A DNA stretch of 64,000 nucleotides from Gordionus sp. m RMFG-2023 (Eukaryota; Nematomorpha; Gordioida; Chordodea; Parachordodidae): NCBI RefSeq assembly GCF_954871325.1, contig NC_088775.1:47469561-47533560 (forward strand), given 5' to 3'. Both the position numbers and the translations under genes were made by a program. Below are positions 32,658 to 45,507 of the stretch, in pieces. Under the pieces are notes generated by a model that saw nothing but the letters and a program-made list of their open reading frames with translations, did not search any database and was not told the DNA's origin. Every line of letters starts with the position of its first letter. Positions within the stretch are counted from its first letter, which is position 1.

Positions 32658-34308
32658 CAGTGGCGTATTCAGGATTTTCTTATGGGGGGGGAGGGTAAAA
32701 TTCCTTGGGGGCTTCGCCCCCCAAAACCCCTTTACCTGGTCTTAGGCTAGTATTTCCCCGGCCTTCGGCCGGGTCGTATGTTGTAGCTATTCTATTAAAT
32801 TATATTTCTATTTTTAACTATTATTTACTAATTCGTGCTTATGAATATTACAATCCTTTAAGTTAGATATATTATATTTAATAAAGTTTTTTTAAATGTA
32901 AAGTTGAAATAAAGTTTAATGTCATTTTTTTTATAAAATTTGCTTTAAAAACTAGCCTCAGCTTAAATTCTCATAAAATATAAGTAGAATATATTTTTTT
33001 TATTGAAAATACTAATAGTGTGTATAAAATATTGACTAGAAAATAATTTAAAAAACAAGTTTTTTTTACTTCTTATCAAATACAATATTATACAAAAAAT
33101 TTTAATAAATACTAAAATTATAGTTTTCAACCTTCTCAAGTTGGAAAGTCCTTTCATTCGTATATAATAGGCAAACATGCAAGAATATAAAACAACTTCA
33201 AAATATTAGGAAATTGAGCCAAGGTTTTTTTTACACCGATTGAGCGCATCAATAGCATGTTCAGGTAAAATAGCTAAACGTAGTAAATATTTATACCACA
33301 ATTCGAATTCACTGATTAAATTTATTTCAGTATCAATATCATAGGAATAAAACTTTGCTAAATATTTTATTTTACCAATAGTGGCATTAGAAAGCGAAGA
33401 AGGATCTATGGGTGATAAAACTTGAAGATTGCTAAAGACTTGTTTTTTATCTAATAACCGTACTTTTATTTGCGATAAAAAAGTATCTAAGAATGGGATG
33501 AAAATGGATATTTTATAATATTCTTCAGTTAAGCCAATATTTATTTTACATCTCAATAATTGCCTAGGTGCTAGACGAAGTTTAATGAGTGTTATATCAT
33601 AAAATTTAGCCTTCGATTCAACGTCTAGATAAATATTATGAAAATATTCATCTACATTCATTCTTATTGTATCTACCTGTTCATATATATTTTCCGCCAA
33701 ATCAATAACCTGAACCAAATATAAATTTGGTTTTTGTAAATTTCTACAAAGTAGTGAGCTAAAAATAATTTATTGATGCAACTAGCAGCAATGATAAACT
33801 CTGATTGATCAATTGAATTCAATAATGATATCGCTTCTGACGACACATTGCTTTTTTTCATGCTCAGCCTTATTTAACTTTTGTATTTCTATTTCTTTTG
33901 TTCTACATGATGGAAGTAAAAATGAAAAATATTTAAAAAATTATAGATATTTATTAATAATTAAAATATTATTAAAAATTATTAATTTTAACTCACTAAT
34001 AATTTTGAATTTAATAAAATAATTATATATAATAATAAAATAAATTACCGTTTGACTTCAATCTCTTTGACTAAAAATTTTTCCATTTTATTAATATTTT
34101 GAATAATGTTAATGTACTCACAAGGAAAGGAAATTTTAATAAAATTTATTTATAAAATATAAGTTTTAAGTTGGAAAATTGATATTCAAATATTTGTAAA
34201 ATTTTGATTGAGAGGTGGGGGGGGGGGGGGGGGTAAACTTGAAAACAGTCAAATTTGCGATGGGGGATTCCCCCCCCCCCCCCCCCCCCCCCATTGGTTA
34301 CACGCCTG
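32658..34308 (-). mobile_element. hAT element, CAGTGGCGTA-type ends
   Basis: The left end is CAGTGGCGTATTCAGG and the right end GGTTACACGCCTG. The 8-bp flanks AAGTCAAG / AAGTTAAG match at seven positions. Long G- or C-runs sit just inside both ends (32684-32692, 34216-34234, 34271-34292), together with GGGGGCTTCGCCCCCC near the left. The interior carries a transposase fragment on the - strand. Confidence 0.88.
33206..33861 (-). pseudogene. hAT transposase fragment (ZMYM1/P52rIPK-like type)
   Basis: Two overlapping frames read from 33861 down. The first has ISLLNSIDQSEFIIAASCIN. The second has LRLAPRQLLRCKINI, then EEYYKISIFIPFLDTFLSQ, then the region before the C-terminal dimerisation block. 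EEYYxxxxFIPFLDxFxxQ is typical of the hAT subgroup that includes ZMYM1-like and P52rIPK-like proteins. The N-terminus, the catalytic core and the last part are missing. Related fragments lie at 54680-55250 and 58080-58700. Confidence 0.72.
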
Positions 34309-34316
34309 AAGTTAAG

Positions 34317-34721
34317 CGATCCACATCTAGATTCGTTCGGCTAAACAAAAATAGTTTTTAAGTATATAGATTAATGACATATAATAATACCTAGACTGAT
34401 GATTCATTCATTAAAATGCATTTTTAAGTATGTATGAATGCAAATGAGCTGGGGACGCTATTAACACCATGTTAATTACCACGATTATAATTTGTCTTAT
34501 TACCAAACATTTAAAGTAAGATTCTAAATTTAAGTAAATATTTTAATAAATACTATGGCTATATTTATAATAATTATTCTCTCATAGTTAGTTCATACCA
34601 TTGATCTGTTAAAAAAGTACATTATTAATTGTTATTTTATATTTAATTTGCTACTTATACAATTATATTAATCAAACACCTTAATTTATCAAAAGCATTA
34701 TTTTTATTTTCTAAATTATTA
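34317..34721. other. No feature seen
   Basis: AT-rich flank between two hAT insertions. Confidence 0.5.
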
Positions 34722-34729
34722 ATATTTAC

Positions 34730-34967
34730 CAGAGACCCCGGCACTAAGCCCGGCTCATGTTTAATTTTTTAAATATACCGGGGTCGGGTCGGGCCTGAAA
34801 AGTTTAAAATATCCGGGCTGGGCCGTATATTTTAAAACCAAATACTTGAAATCGCCATTATTAGCTATAAAAATCAAAAATAATTAAAATATATTTTAAA
34901 AAAATGGGGCCGGGCCTAAAAATTTTTTTTAAAAAAAAACCACAAATGGTACCTTTGCAGGTCTCTG
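34730..34967. mobile_element. hAT MITE, CAGAGACC ends (238 bp)
   Basis: The ends CAGAGACCCCGGCAC and TTTGCAGGTCTCTG are flanked by the perfect duplication ATATTTAC (34722-34729, 34968-34975). GGGTCGGGTCGGGCC and GGGCCGGGCC arrays sit inside. It is a short internal-deletion form of the family at 37380-38745. Confidence 0.93.
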
Positions 34968-35102
34968 ATATTTACATTTATTACAATAATATAGTTATCT
35001 AGCTAACGACGTTACTTTTTTGACGTTACTTCACAGCTCTAGTATTAAATTAATATAAAATCTTACTATTGTATCTTTAAAAATAATAATACAATATTAA
35101 TA

Positions 35103-36889
35103 TGATTTGTTGTAACACATTTTCATAATGTGAAAAAACATTCTTATATAGTTAAATAACTTTTTATAATTATTGTAAAAACATTTTGATAAAATTTTTG
35201 ATATAATTTTTTTTTAATTTTTTTAAATTTTTTTTAATAATAAGAGTTTTTAAACTTTAATGAAGATTTACGTCAAAGTTATATATCGAATATAATTTTT
35301 TTATGTTTTGGACCCAAGTTTAAGTGGGAAAATGAGAATAAAAATTTTCTAAGATTTTTAGAATAATTTTTTTTAAATGCATTATAAATTTTTTTAAATA
35401 TAAAGTATTATTACAATATATTAATGTTACTTTTAGTTATCTAAAGAATGGAAATCAGGATAAGAAATTTGATAAATAAACATAAGTGAAAGAAAATTCG
35501 AATTTAGGTTTTTCAGATAATTCTTATTTTTTTTTGGTTTTAAAATTAAATAAAATTTAAAATTTTCTACAATGACGCATACCAAAAATCATCGAGATGT
35601 GCCACCAACCATTCTACCCATAACAGAAGCCCCGACACTTCAATTTAACTTTCCGTAATTATTGTAAAAACTTGTTGAGAAAAATACATCCTTTTTTAAA
35701 AAAACTTTAAAAACTTGAAAGAAAATTTTGAGAAACACATTATATTTTTAAAAACTTCCGGTAATTAACTTAAATTAAAACCTATAATAATTCTTTCTTA
35801 AATTTGTGACAATTTTAATTATAAACTTCTATATTTTATAATTTATAATTTTTTTTTCTATAAAAACTATATTTCAATTTTTTTAAATGTCAAATTTTAC
35901 TATCGCTAGTATTTTGAATCTATCTCCAGTTTCAGTTTGTTAATATAATATTCTATTATTTACTAACCTTATATATAAAATTCTAGATACACCTAATGAA
36001 ACTTTTAATTCTCTCAGGGGGTTATCTGAAATAACAAATAGATACCAAATCAAATTCCTCGCCGCAATTAAATCCGATAGAAAATTTTTTCGGAGTAATT
36101 AAAAATCAATATAGATCAAATTCTCCTAAACCCAATAACTGAAATGAAGTTGTTTCAATTGTTACTAGTATTTTAGCCAATTTTTTTACATATAATTTTT
36201 CAAAATTTTATTCTCACACCATAAAGTTTATTGAAGAGGGAATTCGATGCATTCCTTTAAATGATTGAATTTGTAATTGATTTATATTGTGTAATATTAT
36301 ATTTACAAAGAATAAATAAATAATAAATGGTTTTTTTATTTTGATGTTTCGAATTGATCATAAAAAATTATAAACAAATAAGAATTATCTGAAAACCCTA
36401 AAGAGTTTTCACTCATGTTTATTTAAGAAATTATTCAAATTTCTTATCCTGATTTCCATTCTTTGGATAACTTAAAATTAAAATATTGGAATAATGTTTT
36501 AAATTTAAAAAAGGTATTGTAAAAATCTTAGAAAATTTTTTTTATATAATATCTTTTAAAATTCTAATTTTTCCACTTAAACTTATGTCCAAAACATAAA
36601 AAAACTATATTCGATTCATAACTTTGAAGTTAGTCTTCATTAAAGTTTAAGAACTTTATTATTAAAATTTTTTTTTTGAATTCTCATTTTTCCACTTAAA
36701 CTTGTGTCAAAAAAAAATATTTGATTCATAACTTTGATGTTAGTCTTCATTAAAGTTTAAAAACTTTTTAAAATTTAAAATTTTTTTTAAAAAATTTTAT
36801 ATCAAAATGTTTTTTACAATAATTATGGAAATTTATTTAACTATATAAGAATGTTTTTTCACATTATGAAAATGTGTTACAACAAATCA
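35103..36889 (+). mobile_element. Tc1/mariner-IS630-like element with ~450-bp inverted repeats
   Basis: The ends TGATTTGTTGTAAC and GTTACAACAAATCA are each bounded by TA (35101-35102, 36890-36891), the Tc1/mariner target site. The arms pair over more than 400 bases (35103-35545, 36390-36889), with GTGGGAAAATGAGAAT/ATTCTAATTTTTCCAC and ATTTCTTATCCTGATTTCC blocks. The right arm has an extra ~120-base internal duplication. A DDE fragment lies in the centre. Confidence 0.82.
36045..36270 (+). pseudogene. DDE transposase C-terminal fragment
   Basis: It reads SSPQLNPIENFFGVIKNQ, the last catalytic block of Tc1/mariner-IS630-type DDE transposases (SPDLNPIENxWxxxK). After a stop it continues in-family with NEVVSIVTSILANFF and KFIEEGIRCIPLND. 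The rest of the enzyme is missing or too decayed to see. Confidence 0.75.
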
Positions 36890-37379
36890 TATTTTACTCG
36901 TTTCACTTCACTGTAAATCGAAAATTATGAGGGGGAGAAATTTATTTTGTTTATAAAAAATAATAAATATACATATTGTTAAAAGAAAAGATAAGAAATA
37001 TATTTTTTATTTATTAATTATTAATTATATATTATTAAAAAAGAAAGAAAAGTCACGAAACTCGATAAAATTTTCGTTATTTTTTAAAAAAAAATTCGTG
37101 TTTGGGCCGGAAAACATTTTAATCAAAAGCACCCCAATCTAAACAAATATTAAAATTTAAGAAAATGAAATTAAAATAATAAAAAAATGCTTTAATTATT
37201 AATTAGAATGTATAATAAGTGTTATATTTTTTATGTTAAATAAAAAATTTTGATTTCATTTTCGTAAATTTTTACGACCAAGCAATTTACACTACAGGCT
37301 GCCATAAAAATTTTACGAAATATTCACCCCAGTTTAATATAAAATAAGGAATAAATTATATGGAATTATATAAAAATAT

Positions 37380-38745
37380 CACAGACCTGCAGGCCCGCCC
37401 TGAGCCCGGCCCGGCCTAAAAAAATTTTTTAAAATATATCCGGGCCGGGCCTAAGATTGTTAAACCCGGGCCGGGCCTTAATATTTTTTATAAAAATTTT
37501 TACATTATGAGTTAATGGTTATAAGATTATATTATATTATAGTTATGATTAATATAATATTGGGTGATGGTTAACACACCTAACACCCACAGATCGATCT
37601 AATTATTAATTTCCTGCAAATTTATTCAAAGTATTAATATATTTTTTTATAATTCATATCTAAATTTTTACAACATATTTTACCAAAACAATCAAATAAA
37701 GGAATATCTTAAATAAGCCCCAATATTCAAGTATTAATAATATATTATTTATAATTCATATCTAAATTTTTAGAATATTTATCAAAACAATCAAATAAAG
37801 AAATATCATGGCACAAAATACCAATGATATAATTAATAAAATTAAAAATAATATTTATTCTTTTAGAAATACAAATAATAATTTAAAATCTGAAATATGG
37901 GCTAAAAATAAAAAAAACATTGGCTACGTACGTACAATGTAAGAATTGTTCAAGTATATTATCTTATAATTATAAACATGGTACATCACATTTAAAAAGA
38001 CATAAATGTGATGGTAAATCCATGAAAATTAATAATTTTTTTTTACACCTGAAAAACCAACCTATAAATGTAATATAAAATATTTAAAAATTATAAAATA
38101 AATTATATTAATATTGTGCAATTAGATTATATTTTCAAAATACTATTTATTAAACATGCATTTTTTTAAATAGCGATTTATTTTTATTTTATAAATTAAA
38201 TAGTAAATAAAATACAATATATTATATTCTCAAAATATTTTCTATTTTTATAAATTAAATATTAGATTTATTTTTTTTAAATGCAATATAAAATATAGTA
38301 TATGCTCAAAATATTATTACCATTTTTATGAATATTAGTTTTATTTTTATAAATGCAAAAAATATAGTATATGCTCAAAATATCCATTTTTATAAATAAC
38401 AGTTTTATAATTTTTATAAATATAATATTCTCAAAATATTAGCTTTTTTCATGTATTTTTTAAATAATAAGCGATAATACTCGCTGAAAAATATGGTAAA
38501 ATACCTCATAGGTGAATTTTTGTATATACCAGGTCGAATATAATTTTAAAAAATTCCGAGCCGGGCCTGAAATTTTTAAATCCGGGCAGGGCCGTAAAAA
38601 ATTTTTTTAAAATTTATCCGGGCCGAACCTTAAATCTTTAAATCCGGGCCGGGCCGTAAAAATTTTTTTTAAAAAATATCCGGGCCGGGCCTAAAATATT
38701 TAAAACCGGGCCAGGCCATGAAAATGGTGCCTCTGCAGGTCTCTG
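37380..38745 (+). mobile_element. hAT deletion derivative, CACAGACC/CAGAGACC ends
   Basis: The left end CACAGACCTGCAGG and right end CTGCAGGTCTCTG are flanked by the perfect duplication AAAAATAT (37372-37379, 38746-38753). CCGGGCCGGGCCT arrays line both ends. Inside, from 37808, the + strand encodes the start of a BED-finger transposase; the remainder has been deleted. Same family as 34730-34967. Confidence 0.92.
37808..38055 (+). pseudogene. N-terminus of a BED-finger hAT transposase
   Basis: ATG at 37808 starts MAQNTNDIINKIKNN. After one frame change comes CKNCSSILSYNYKHGTSHL followed by KRHKC, a BED zinc finger (C-x2-C...H-x4-H/C). The frame then ends in AT-rich sequence. It gives the likely identity of the transposase family that moves the CA(G/C)AGACC elements. 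Confidence 0.7.
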
Positions 38746-38760
38746 AAAAATATAGAATAA

Positions 38761-39040
38761 TGTTGAGATGTCCTGTCCTGATTGATTTTTTTAATATTTC
38801 TTTTTCGCTATCTATATTAACCTTACGGATTGATTTTTTCTTTATATAAATTAACCTTACGGACTCATTTTATAATAGTTTGATTATATAAATTATTAGA
38901 TTTTTTATATAAATTGATTTTTTGTAAACTATATAAGCATGAAAATATATTGCATTTTTAGTTAAATAATTTTTTAAATAAATAAAATAAAATAAAAATT
39001 TTAAAACACTTTCTTAACTTTGTTCTTCTCCCTGCCAACA
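38761..39040 (+). repeat. 5' LTR of the Ty3/gypsy fossil
   Basis: A 280-base unit with TGTTGAGATG at the left and CCTGCCAACA at the right (TG...CA), placed directly before the primer-binding-like site. No second copy is seen in the window, so its age cannot be judged from an LTR pair. Confidence 0.65.
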
Positions 39041-42000
39041 TTAACATGGTGGCAGCGGCTATCTTTGTAAATTTATTTGTAAATTAAAATTTTATTAAAA
39101 TATAAAGATGAATTTCATATAATTATTTCACATTTCTAAAAATAAAATAAATAAATAATATTAAAAAAAACAAGAAGAATTTTTTTTTTTACAATTTATT
39201 AAATATGGTGGACGATAAAAAACCCACTGTATCTAATGATACTATATTATATAAATGCGAATTTCCTAAATATATAGGAAATATTGATACAAATTTAACT
39301 AAAATTGAACTTATTTTTAAAAATAATAACAGCACAGATGACGATAACGCCACGACCTTACTATAATTTACCAGATGACATATTTTCTAAACTACAATTG
39401 ATATGTACAATCCGATTTCAAGAAATCGTCAACATTTATCAACAAACTTAGATTATTACAGCCTGCTAAGATTCGAAACAAAAAAATTAGTGAATTCAAT
39501 GCAGCGGTTCAAAAAGAGAGCAAAAGTTTTTTAGATTGGGTCACCCGTATGTGCCAGCTCAATATGGACTGCAACTTTATCGGATATGACAGGGTTTTAG
39601 AAAAAATAAAGGTATCAAGCTTATCTAAGGAAATTAAATACAGAATTAAAGATTTACTCATTTTAGATGACATTATAAATGGATAAAGAGTTAGACGAAA
39701 CTGACATTGAAACATCTATGCATAAGATTGTTATCAAAGACAACACACTTATCTGATCTAAAACATTTGGATGGAGTAAGACAAGATAAGAAAGTTTAAC
39801 AAAAACCAACTAGATATCACAATACCCAGATGATGCCATATACTGAGAGCAACAGACATTATGATAATAATTACAAACATCTGTTTAGACAACCATGGCA
39901 GACTCGACCATATTATGGCAACCAAAGATTTAACAACCAAAATAACTATTCCAAAGACGAAACTATGACAGATTTCATGATCAAAATAGATGGGAAACTC
40001 CTTTTAATTCTTTCAATAATCACGACACAAGAGATAACAATAATAGATTTAATAATAACAATTATGGATATAATAATAATTACAAGCCTTTTAATGATTT
40101 CCAATACCACAACAGATTTGACTACAAAAGACAACCGTTTCAAAATTTTAGAGGTTATAATAGATCCAACGTGCATGAACAATTTTACGATCATGACAAT
40201 AAAAATTACATGACTCATAATCCTAGACATTAAGCGCCTTATTTAAATAAAATCAATACAGTTAATATGGAAAAGATCGAAGACGACAAAATCATATCAA
40301 ACGATAAGAAAGATTATAATTTATTAAATATTGATATAAATAACGTAGAAAACGAAATTCAAAATTAAAGATGATGCATATAGGGTGAACATCAAAATTA
40401 ATAACGTCCTAACTTCACATAAGTAGATACGGGCACGAGATTTACAATTCTACCAAAGTATATGATTGAGAAAACAGGCATAAAAACATTACGAAGTCCA
40501 ACATACAGTTATCAGGTTACGATGGTAAGACGATACAAGTGATAGGCACAATGCGAGTGAATGTAGAATACGAAGGGAATTCTCACATTTTAGATGCATT
40601 AATCTTAAACAGTAACAAGATGCCTTTACTAGGAAGATAATGGTAAAAATATTTCAAAAATATACTTGAAAGATTCATAGGCATGATTGATACGGATCTT
40701 AAAAACGATTTAGCCGAGTTGATATCCAATTGCAAGTCAAAATTAAATAATAAACCTGTCATGAAAACTCAAGTTAGATTACGACTAAAGTCAAATGCGA
40801 AGTCAAAAATTATACCACTGAGAAGGCTACCTTATTCTAAAATAGATATTATATATAACTAAAGAATATAATACCTGGCTGGAAAACAAGATCATTGAGT
40901 CGGTAAAAGACGTCAGGTGGGCGAGTCCACTCACACCAGTTGTTAAAAACAATGGGAGTCTTAGACTGTGCGCCGATTTTAAAGACACAGTTAACCCAGT
41001 GCTTGAAGATTTCAAATACCCCATACCTAGGATTAAGGATTTGATTGCCAAGTTAGCTAGAAAAATTTTAGTAAAATTGATTTCAAACAAGCCTTCCTGC
41101 AAATTCTTATTCACAAGGACTATAAATTTGCTTACTATATCCACACATAAAGGGTACTTCAGATTCACGAGACTTCCGTTAGGACTGAAAATATCTTTAG
41201 CCATATTTCAACAGACTATGGAACAGGTTTTCGGAGATTTAAAAGATGTTATATTCTACATAGACGACTTGTAAATTACAGGTGATAACGATGATATACA
41301 CTTGGAGAACATAAAAAAAGTATTCGAAAAGATCATCAAATATGAATTAACCCCCAATTTCAACAAATGTTTATTCCTGCAAGATAAAATACGCTTTTTG
41401 GGGCACGATATAGACAAACATGGTATACATCCCAACGATGATAAAATAAAAGCAATTATAGATATACCGGAACCAAAAAATTCAGAAGAATTATCTACTT
41501 TCTTAGGCATGGCGAGCTATTACCGTAAATTTTTAAACAATTTTGCGGATCTGGCAGATCCACTATATAAAATAATCAACAAAGATAAATGGTCTTGGGA
41601 CACCGAACATTAAGAACGCTATAAAAAATTAAAAACTTTAATCAGGCAACCTCCTACATTGAACTTTTTCAATCCTGATTTACCCATAGGTATAGCCGCT
41701 GATGCGTCTAAACGCGGCTTAGGAGCTATTTTATTTCACATAGAAGGGGACGGCAAAGAAAAGCCGATAGCTTTTGCCTCTAGATCCTTACTAAAATCCG
41801 AAAGAAATTACGCTAACATCGAACGCGAGGCGTTAGCGATTATTTTTGCAATGAAAAGATTTCAAGAATATCTAATTGGAACACAATTTATATTCATCAC
41901 CGATCACAAGCCTTTGATCTTCATTTTTTCCAAAGGTTTAAAAGAAAACTCATCCATGTCGATGAGGTTGCAGAAGTATAACATTGCTATGAGAGCTTAC

Positions 42001-42185
42001 GACTTCGAAATAATAGAGCGGGTAAACACAACACGGTACCAAATTGTTTGTCCAGATTGCCATTAACACCTTCAGAAGAAGAAATACACATTGTGGATTT
42101 TGTAAAAGTAAATAATGATTTATGGGACGTACCAATTAACTTTAAAATGATCGAAAAAGAAACTTCTAACGACAGAGAATTAATG
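38761..42185 (+). mobile_element. Fossil Ty3/gypsy-type LTR retrotransposon, 5' part
   Basis: A 5' LTR (38761-39040, TGTTGAG...CCAACA) is followed after five bases by a primer-binding-like ATGGTGGCAGCGGCT. Then come gag (about 39.2-40.25 kb), an aspartic protease near 40.43 kb (DTG), reverse transcriptase at about 40.8-41.6 kb (YIDD box near 41.26 kb) and RNase H at about 41.65-42.06 kb. Integrase and the 3' LTR were not found. The domain order is that of Ty3/gypsy. It is old, truncated and broken at many places. Confidence 0.85.
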
Positions 42186-42351
42186 GCCCCCTGAAATTTA
42201 AGTTTTTTTAGATATTGTTTATTTTATAAATTAATTATTTGAGCGTTAGACCTTATTTACTAAAATACTTTATATTCATAAGTGAAATATTTTGACTTTA
42301 TTGATAGCAATATATATTTTTTATTATGCAAAAAATATTTTATCTAAGAAA

Positions 42352-43440
42352 ACTTCTGTCAGCTATCTTAATAATCTTGAAGGTGGGAGCTTAGATGAAT
42401 CGGTTAGAGATGTAAACCATGTAAGTCTTTATTAAAATATTGATCTCATTCATTTAGTTAATTTTATTCATTAACGATGAAAATTAAAATGAGTTTAACT
42501 AAATATTAATAAGCTACTATCCTGAATGAATACCTGTTCAAAATATATTAATAGGATATACTAATTTAAAAACTTCTCCAGATAAACACTTACTTTAACC
42601 AATTATCAACTGTAAATAACAATGGAGATGCTAGATCATAAAAAAATGACCTTACATTTCCCAAATATCGAGTGAGATGATCATATATATGCCGCAAATA
42701 TATCATCCTTAACAAAGAAGGTGAGATATCAAGAGATATATATTCAAAAGTTACGAAAAAAGATGAGGGCATCTTCAGAGAGAGAAAATAGACGAAATAA
42801 AAAAAATTTCAATTTACAATGAAAAATTTTAAAATAAACATTTGATAAATGGTAAAGGAAAAGATGTATTAGAAATTTTTTTGCAGGAAACTCAAGTGCA
42901 TAGTATAGGAGTAAAAAATTCGAATAAAATATAGTAGCGAGATGAAACAATTTGCATCCACATTACATTTTTACTCCCCCAAAGCTTATAATTTTCTAAG
43001 GGAACAATTCTGTATGCCTGCATTAGAGTCCGCAAATACAAATAAGGCCAGGTTTAAAAATATATTTTTAAAACTTATAAAAATATTTTATTTTAGGTTT
43101 TTATTATTCTTCCTTCAAAGGGATTAAAATTTTTCAATCAAATTGGCATGTACAATTATTTACTATTTTTGTCCTTGATGAAATATCTATTTGGCGATAT
43201 ATTCATTGGGATAAAAAGGAGTTTCATGGATATATAGATTATGATATTAGAATAAAACTTTCCGAAACCTGAGGCAAGTAAAGCTTTATTTCTTATAGCA
43301 ACATGTTTAAATGTGTAAAATTCTTTTAGGATATTTTTTAGTTGCTTATCTGAGTGCTGAGATCTTATCAAACATAGTAACTAATGCACTTCAATTATTA
43401 CATGATACTGGGGTCATCTGTAAAGCAATTGATGGCCTAG
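42352..43440 (+). pseudogene. P-element/THAP9-like transposase relic
   Basis: Short + strand blocks appear in the family order. FASTLHFYSPKAYNFL lies near 42945-43000 (P-element form ALTLHFYSPKAY). DEISIWRYIHWDKKEF then GYIDYD lies near 43170-43240, the region of a catalytic Asp. PEASKALFLIATCLN comes next. NALQLLHDTGVICKAID lies near 43385-43430 (family form LLHDxGxxVRxxxxDG). The blocks lie in different frames with stops and AT-rich gaps, so this is an old copy. The THAP finger and terminal repeats were not identified. It may once have had introns, since a GTAAGT donor follows a coding-like block at 42418. Confidence 0.78.
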
Positions 43441-43467
43441 AGTTGTTAATTGGTTGGTTGTGAAACC

Positions 43468-43580
43468 CAGACCCTGGGTAGGCCTAAAAATCAACTAAAA
43501 TAGCTCTGAGGAACCCCGAGCACAGACCTGAGATCCAGACCCGCAATTCAGACCCGTGGTTCAGACCCGAGGTTCAGATG
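43468..43580. repeat. CAGACCC-rich subterminal array
   Basis: CAGACCCTGGG, CAGACCTGAGATC, CAGACCCGCAATT, CAGACCCGTGGTT, CAGACCCGAGGTT in about 110 bases. It looks like the inner end of a hAT-type MITE starting near GTTGTGAAACCC, but the other end is not found. Confidence 0.45.
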
Positions 43581-44423
43581 AATATTGTTATTCGAAATAG
43601 TTCAAATAAAAAATTTTACGTTGTGCCGTATTACACAGAAATAAAATATAACTCCGAACTTTATTATTAAAATAATATCAATGAAAAATTACAACGCAAT
43701 ATATTTACAATTTTATAAAACCAAAAAATATGAATTAATTAAATTACAATTTTGCTTCCATTTTGTAGGGAAGCGAATAATAATTTTAAAAAAGAATTGA
43801 AAATTATCAATCTAAAAATATCTTCTTTTACAATTATAAAGCACCTACTCATGCTGCAAATTTATTTTATAAGATAAAAATACACTTTTACAAATTATAA
43901 ATTATGGCATCATAATTATAATTAAAAAATTTATACTAAAAATAACTATAAAATTGTAAATACCATGACTTAACCAAAAATAATTTTACAAAATCTAAAA
44001 ATATATAATTAACGCGATTAAAATAAAATTAGATAAAAATCATCATGACTTAACTAAAAACAAACTTTTACAAATCTAAAAATATAATTCAATATTTTTA
44101 TTCAATTACGACAAAAAATATTTACCAAAAATATATAAATAGCAAAATGCAATGGCATTTTCTGAGGTTAGATAAAGCCTTGCAAGCAACTCATTTTGGG
44201 GTTAAAAATTTTTTAATCGGGACCACCTAAGGCTTAGAAATACCAAAAAAATTAATTTAAAATGAGTTATTATGTTGGTTATCAGAGCGATTATTTCCAG
44301 CTATACCATCCTATTTCAGGATTAGACACGAAGTTTCTGGCAGGATGTGTTCATTTTCATCGCTAGTTTTTAAACACATTGATTTTTTTTCTAATAGAAA
44401 TGTATCCTAGACAAATACATTTG
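43581..44423. other. No gene seen
   Basis: AT-rich. A GC-richer 100-base stretch at 44150-44260 has no recognisable identity. Confidence 0.45.
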
Positions 44424-45507
44424 ATAACATTAGTTCCTAATTTCGGCAAGAATGAGTTTGAATTGGATATTTAGAATATTTTAGGATCGTTTTTATTTAT
44501 GGGGGGGGGGGGGGTTATAAACAAGGGTCTTTTTATCCTGCCTAAACTGAAATCAAAATACAAAATCACTTTTTACTAAGTTTGTATAATTGATATAATT
44601 ATATATCCAAATACAAGCTAACTCAGCTCAATCTTCATGAGCTTTCCGAAGGAAATCCGTTAACATTGAGGCGTTTTAATTTATATTAATTTCTTCCAAA
44701 TTTGAGCCACTATCTTTTTAAGAATAACTTCAAAAAGTCAGATTGATGGTTTTAGTCTAAAACACTTGATCTAGCTGATTTTTTAGCCGGCTAAAAATAT
44801 ATTTGGTTTGAAGTAGTTTATAATTTAAATTGGTTTAAATTAAAATAGAATTATTATAAGTTTTAATTAAAATAAATTTTTTTAAAAAAATATTTCATTA
44901 TTAAATTAACTTTCACTATATAATTAAAAATAAAATTTCCGTTTTTTTTATATTTTTGAAGTTAAGTTTACTATTTATTATTTTAAGTGTTGTGAGTGTG
45001 ATGATTTAAATCATGTTGACGATTAAATTAAAAATAAAACCCATTCAGATAAAAATAATTTGTTTGCAAAAATAATTAAAATAACACATTTACTTCTAAA
45101 AACTTGAAAGGAAATCTTGAAAAACATTATTTTTGAATTTTATAAAAAAAAATTTAAAATTTTATTAGTTCCTAAATTCGGAAAGATTGAGTTATAATGG
45201 GATATTTAGAATACTTTTGGATCGTTTTTATTTAGAGGGTGGGGGTTGTTATAAACAAGCGTCTTTTTGTCATGCCTATTCTGAAGTCAAAATTTATAAA
45301 ATCTTCAATTTACACTTTTTATAAAGTTTGTATAATTGCTATAATTGGGTAATGGCTAAATACAAGCTAACTCGGCTCAATCAGGCGCTAGCCGAAGAAA
45401 ATCCGTTAACATTGAAGCGTTTTAATTTATATTAATTTCTTTCACATTTGAGCCTCTATCTTTTTAAGAATAACCTCGAAATGCCAGAGTAATATTTTTA
45501 GGCTAAA
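44424..45507. repeat. Diverged tandem duplication of a ~370-bp tract
   Basis: The two copies (about 44424-44790 and 45163-45507) share TTAGTTCCTAA, GGATATTTAGAATA, GGATCGTTTTTATTTA, a G-run, TTATAAACAAG, AAGCTAACTC and GTTAACATTGA. The downstream part of each copy is the MITE family seen at 17525-17714, so a tract that already held that MITE was duplicated. Confidence 0.7.

Noticed and set aside
39758-40230. Overlapping open frames on both strands near 40 kb
   Set aside because: Asn/Ile/Thr-rich low-complexity part of the gag region of the LTR fossil. The - strand frames are shadows.
43156-43371. 71-codon - strand open frame
   Set aside because: Antisense of the P-element-like relic; the + strand carries the recognisable blocks.
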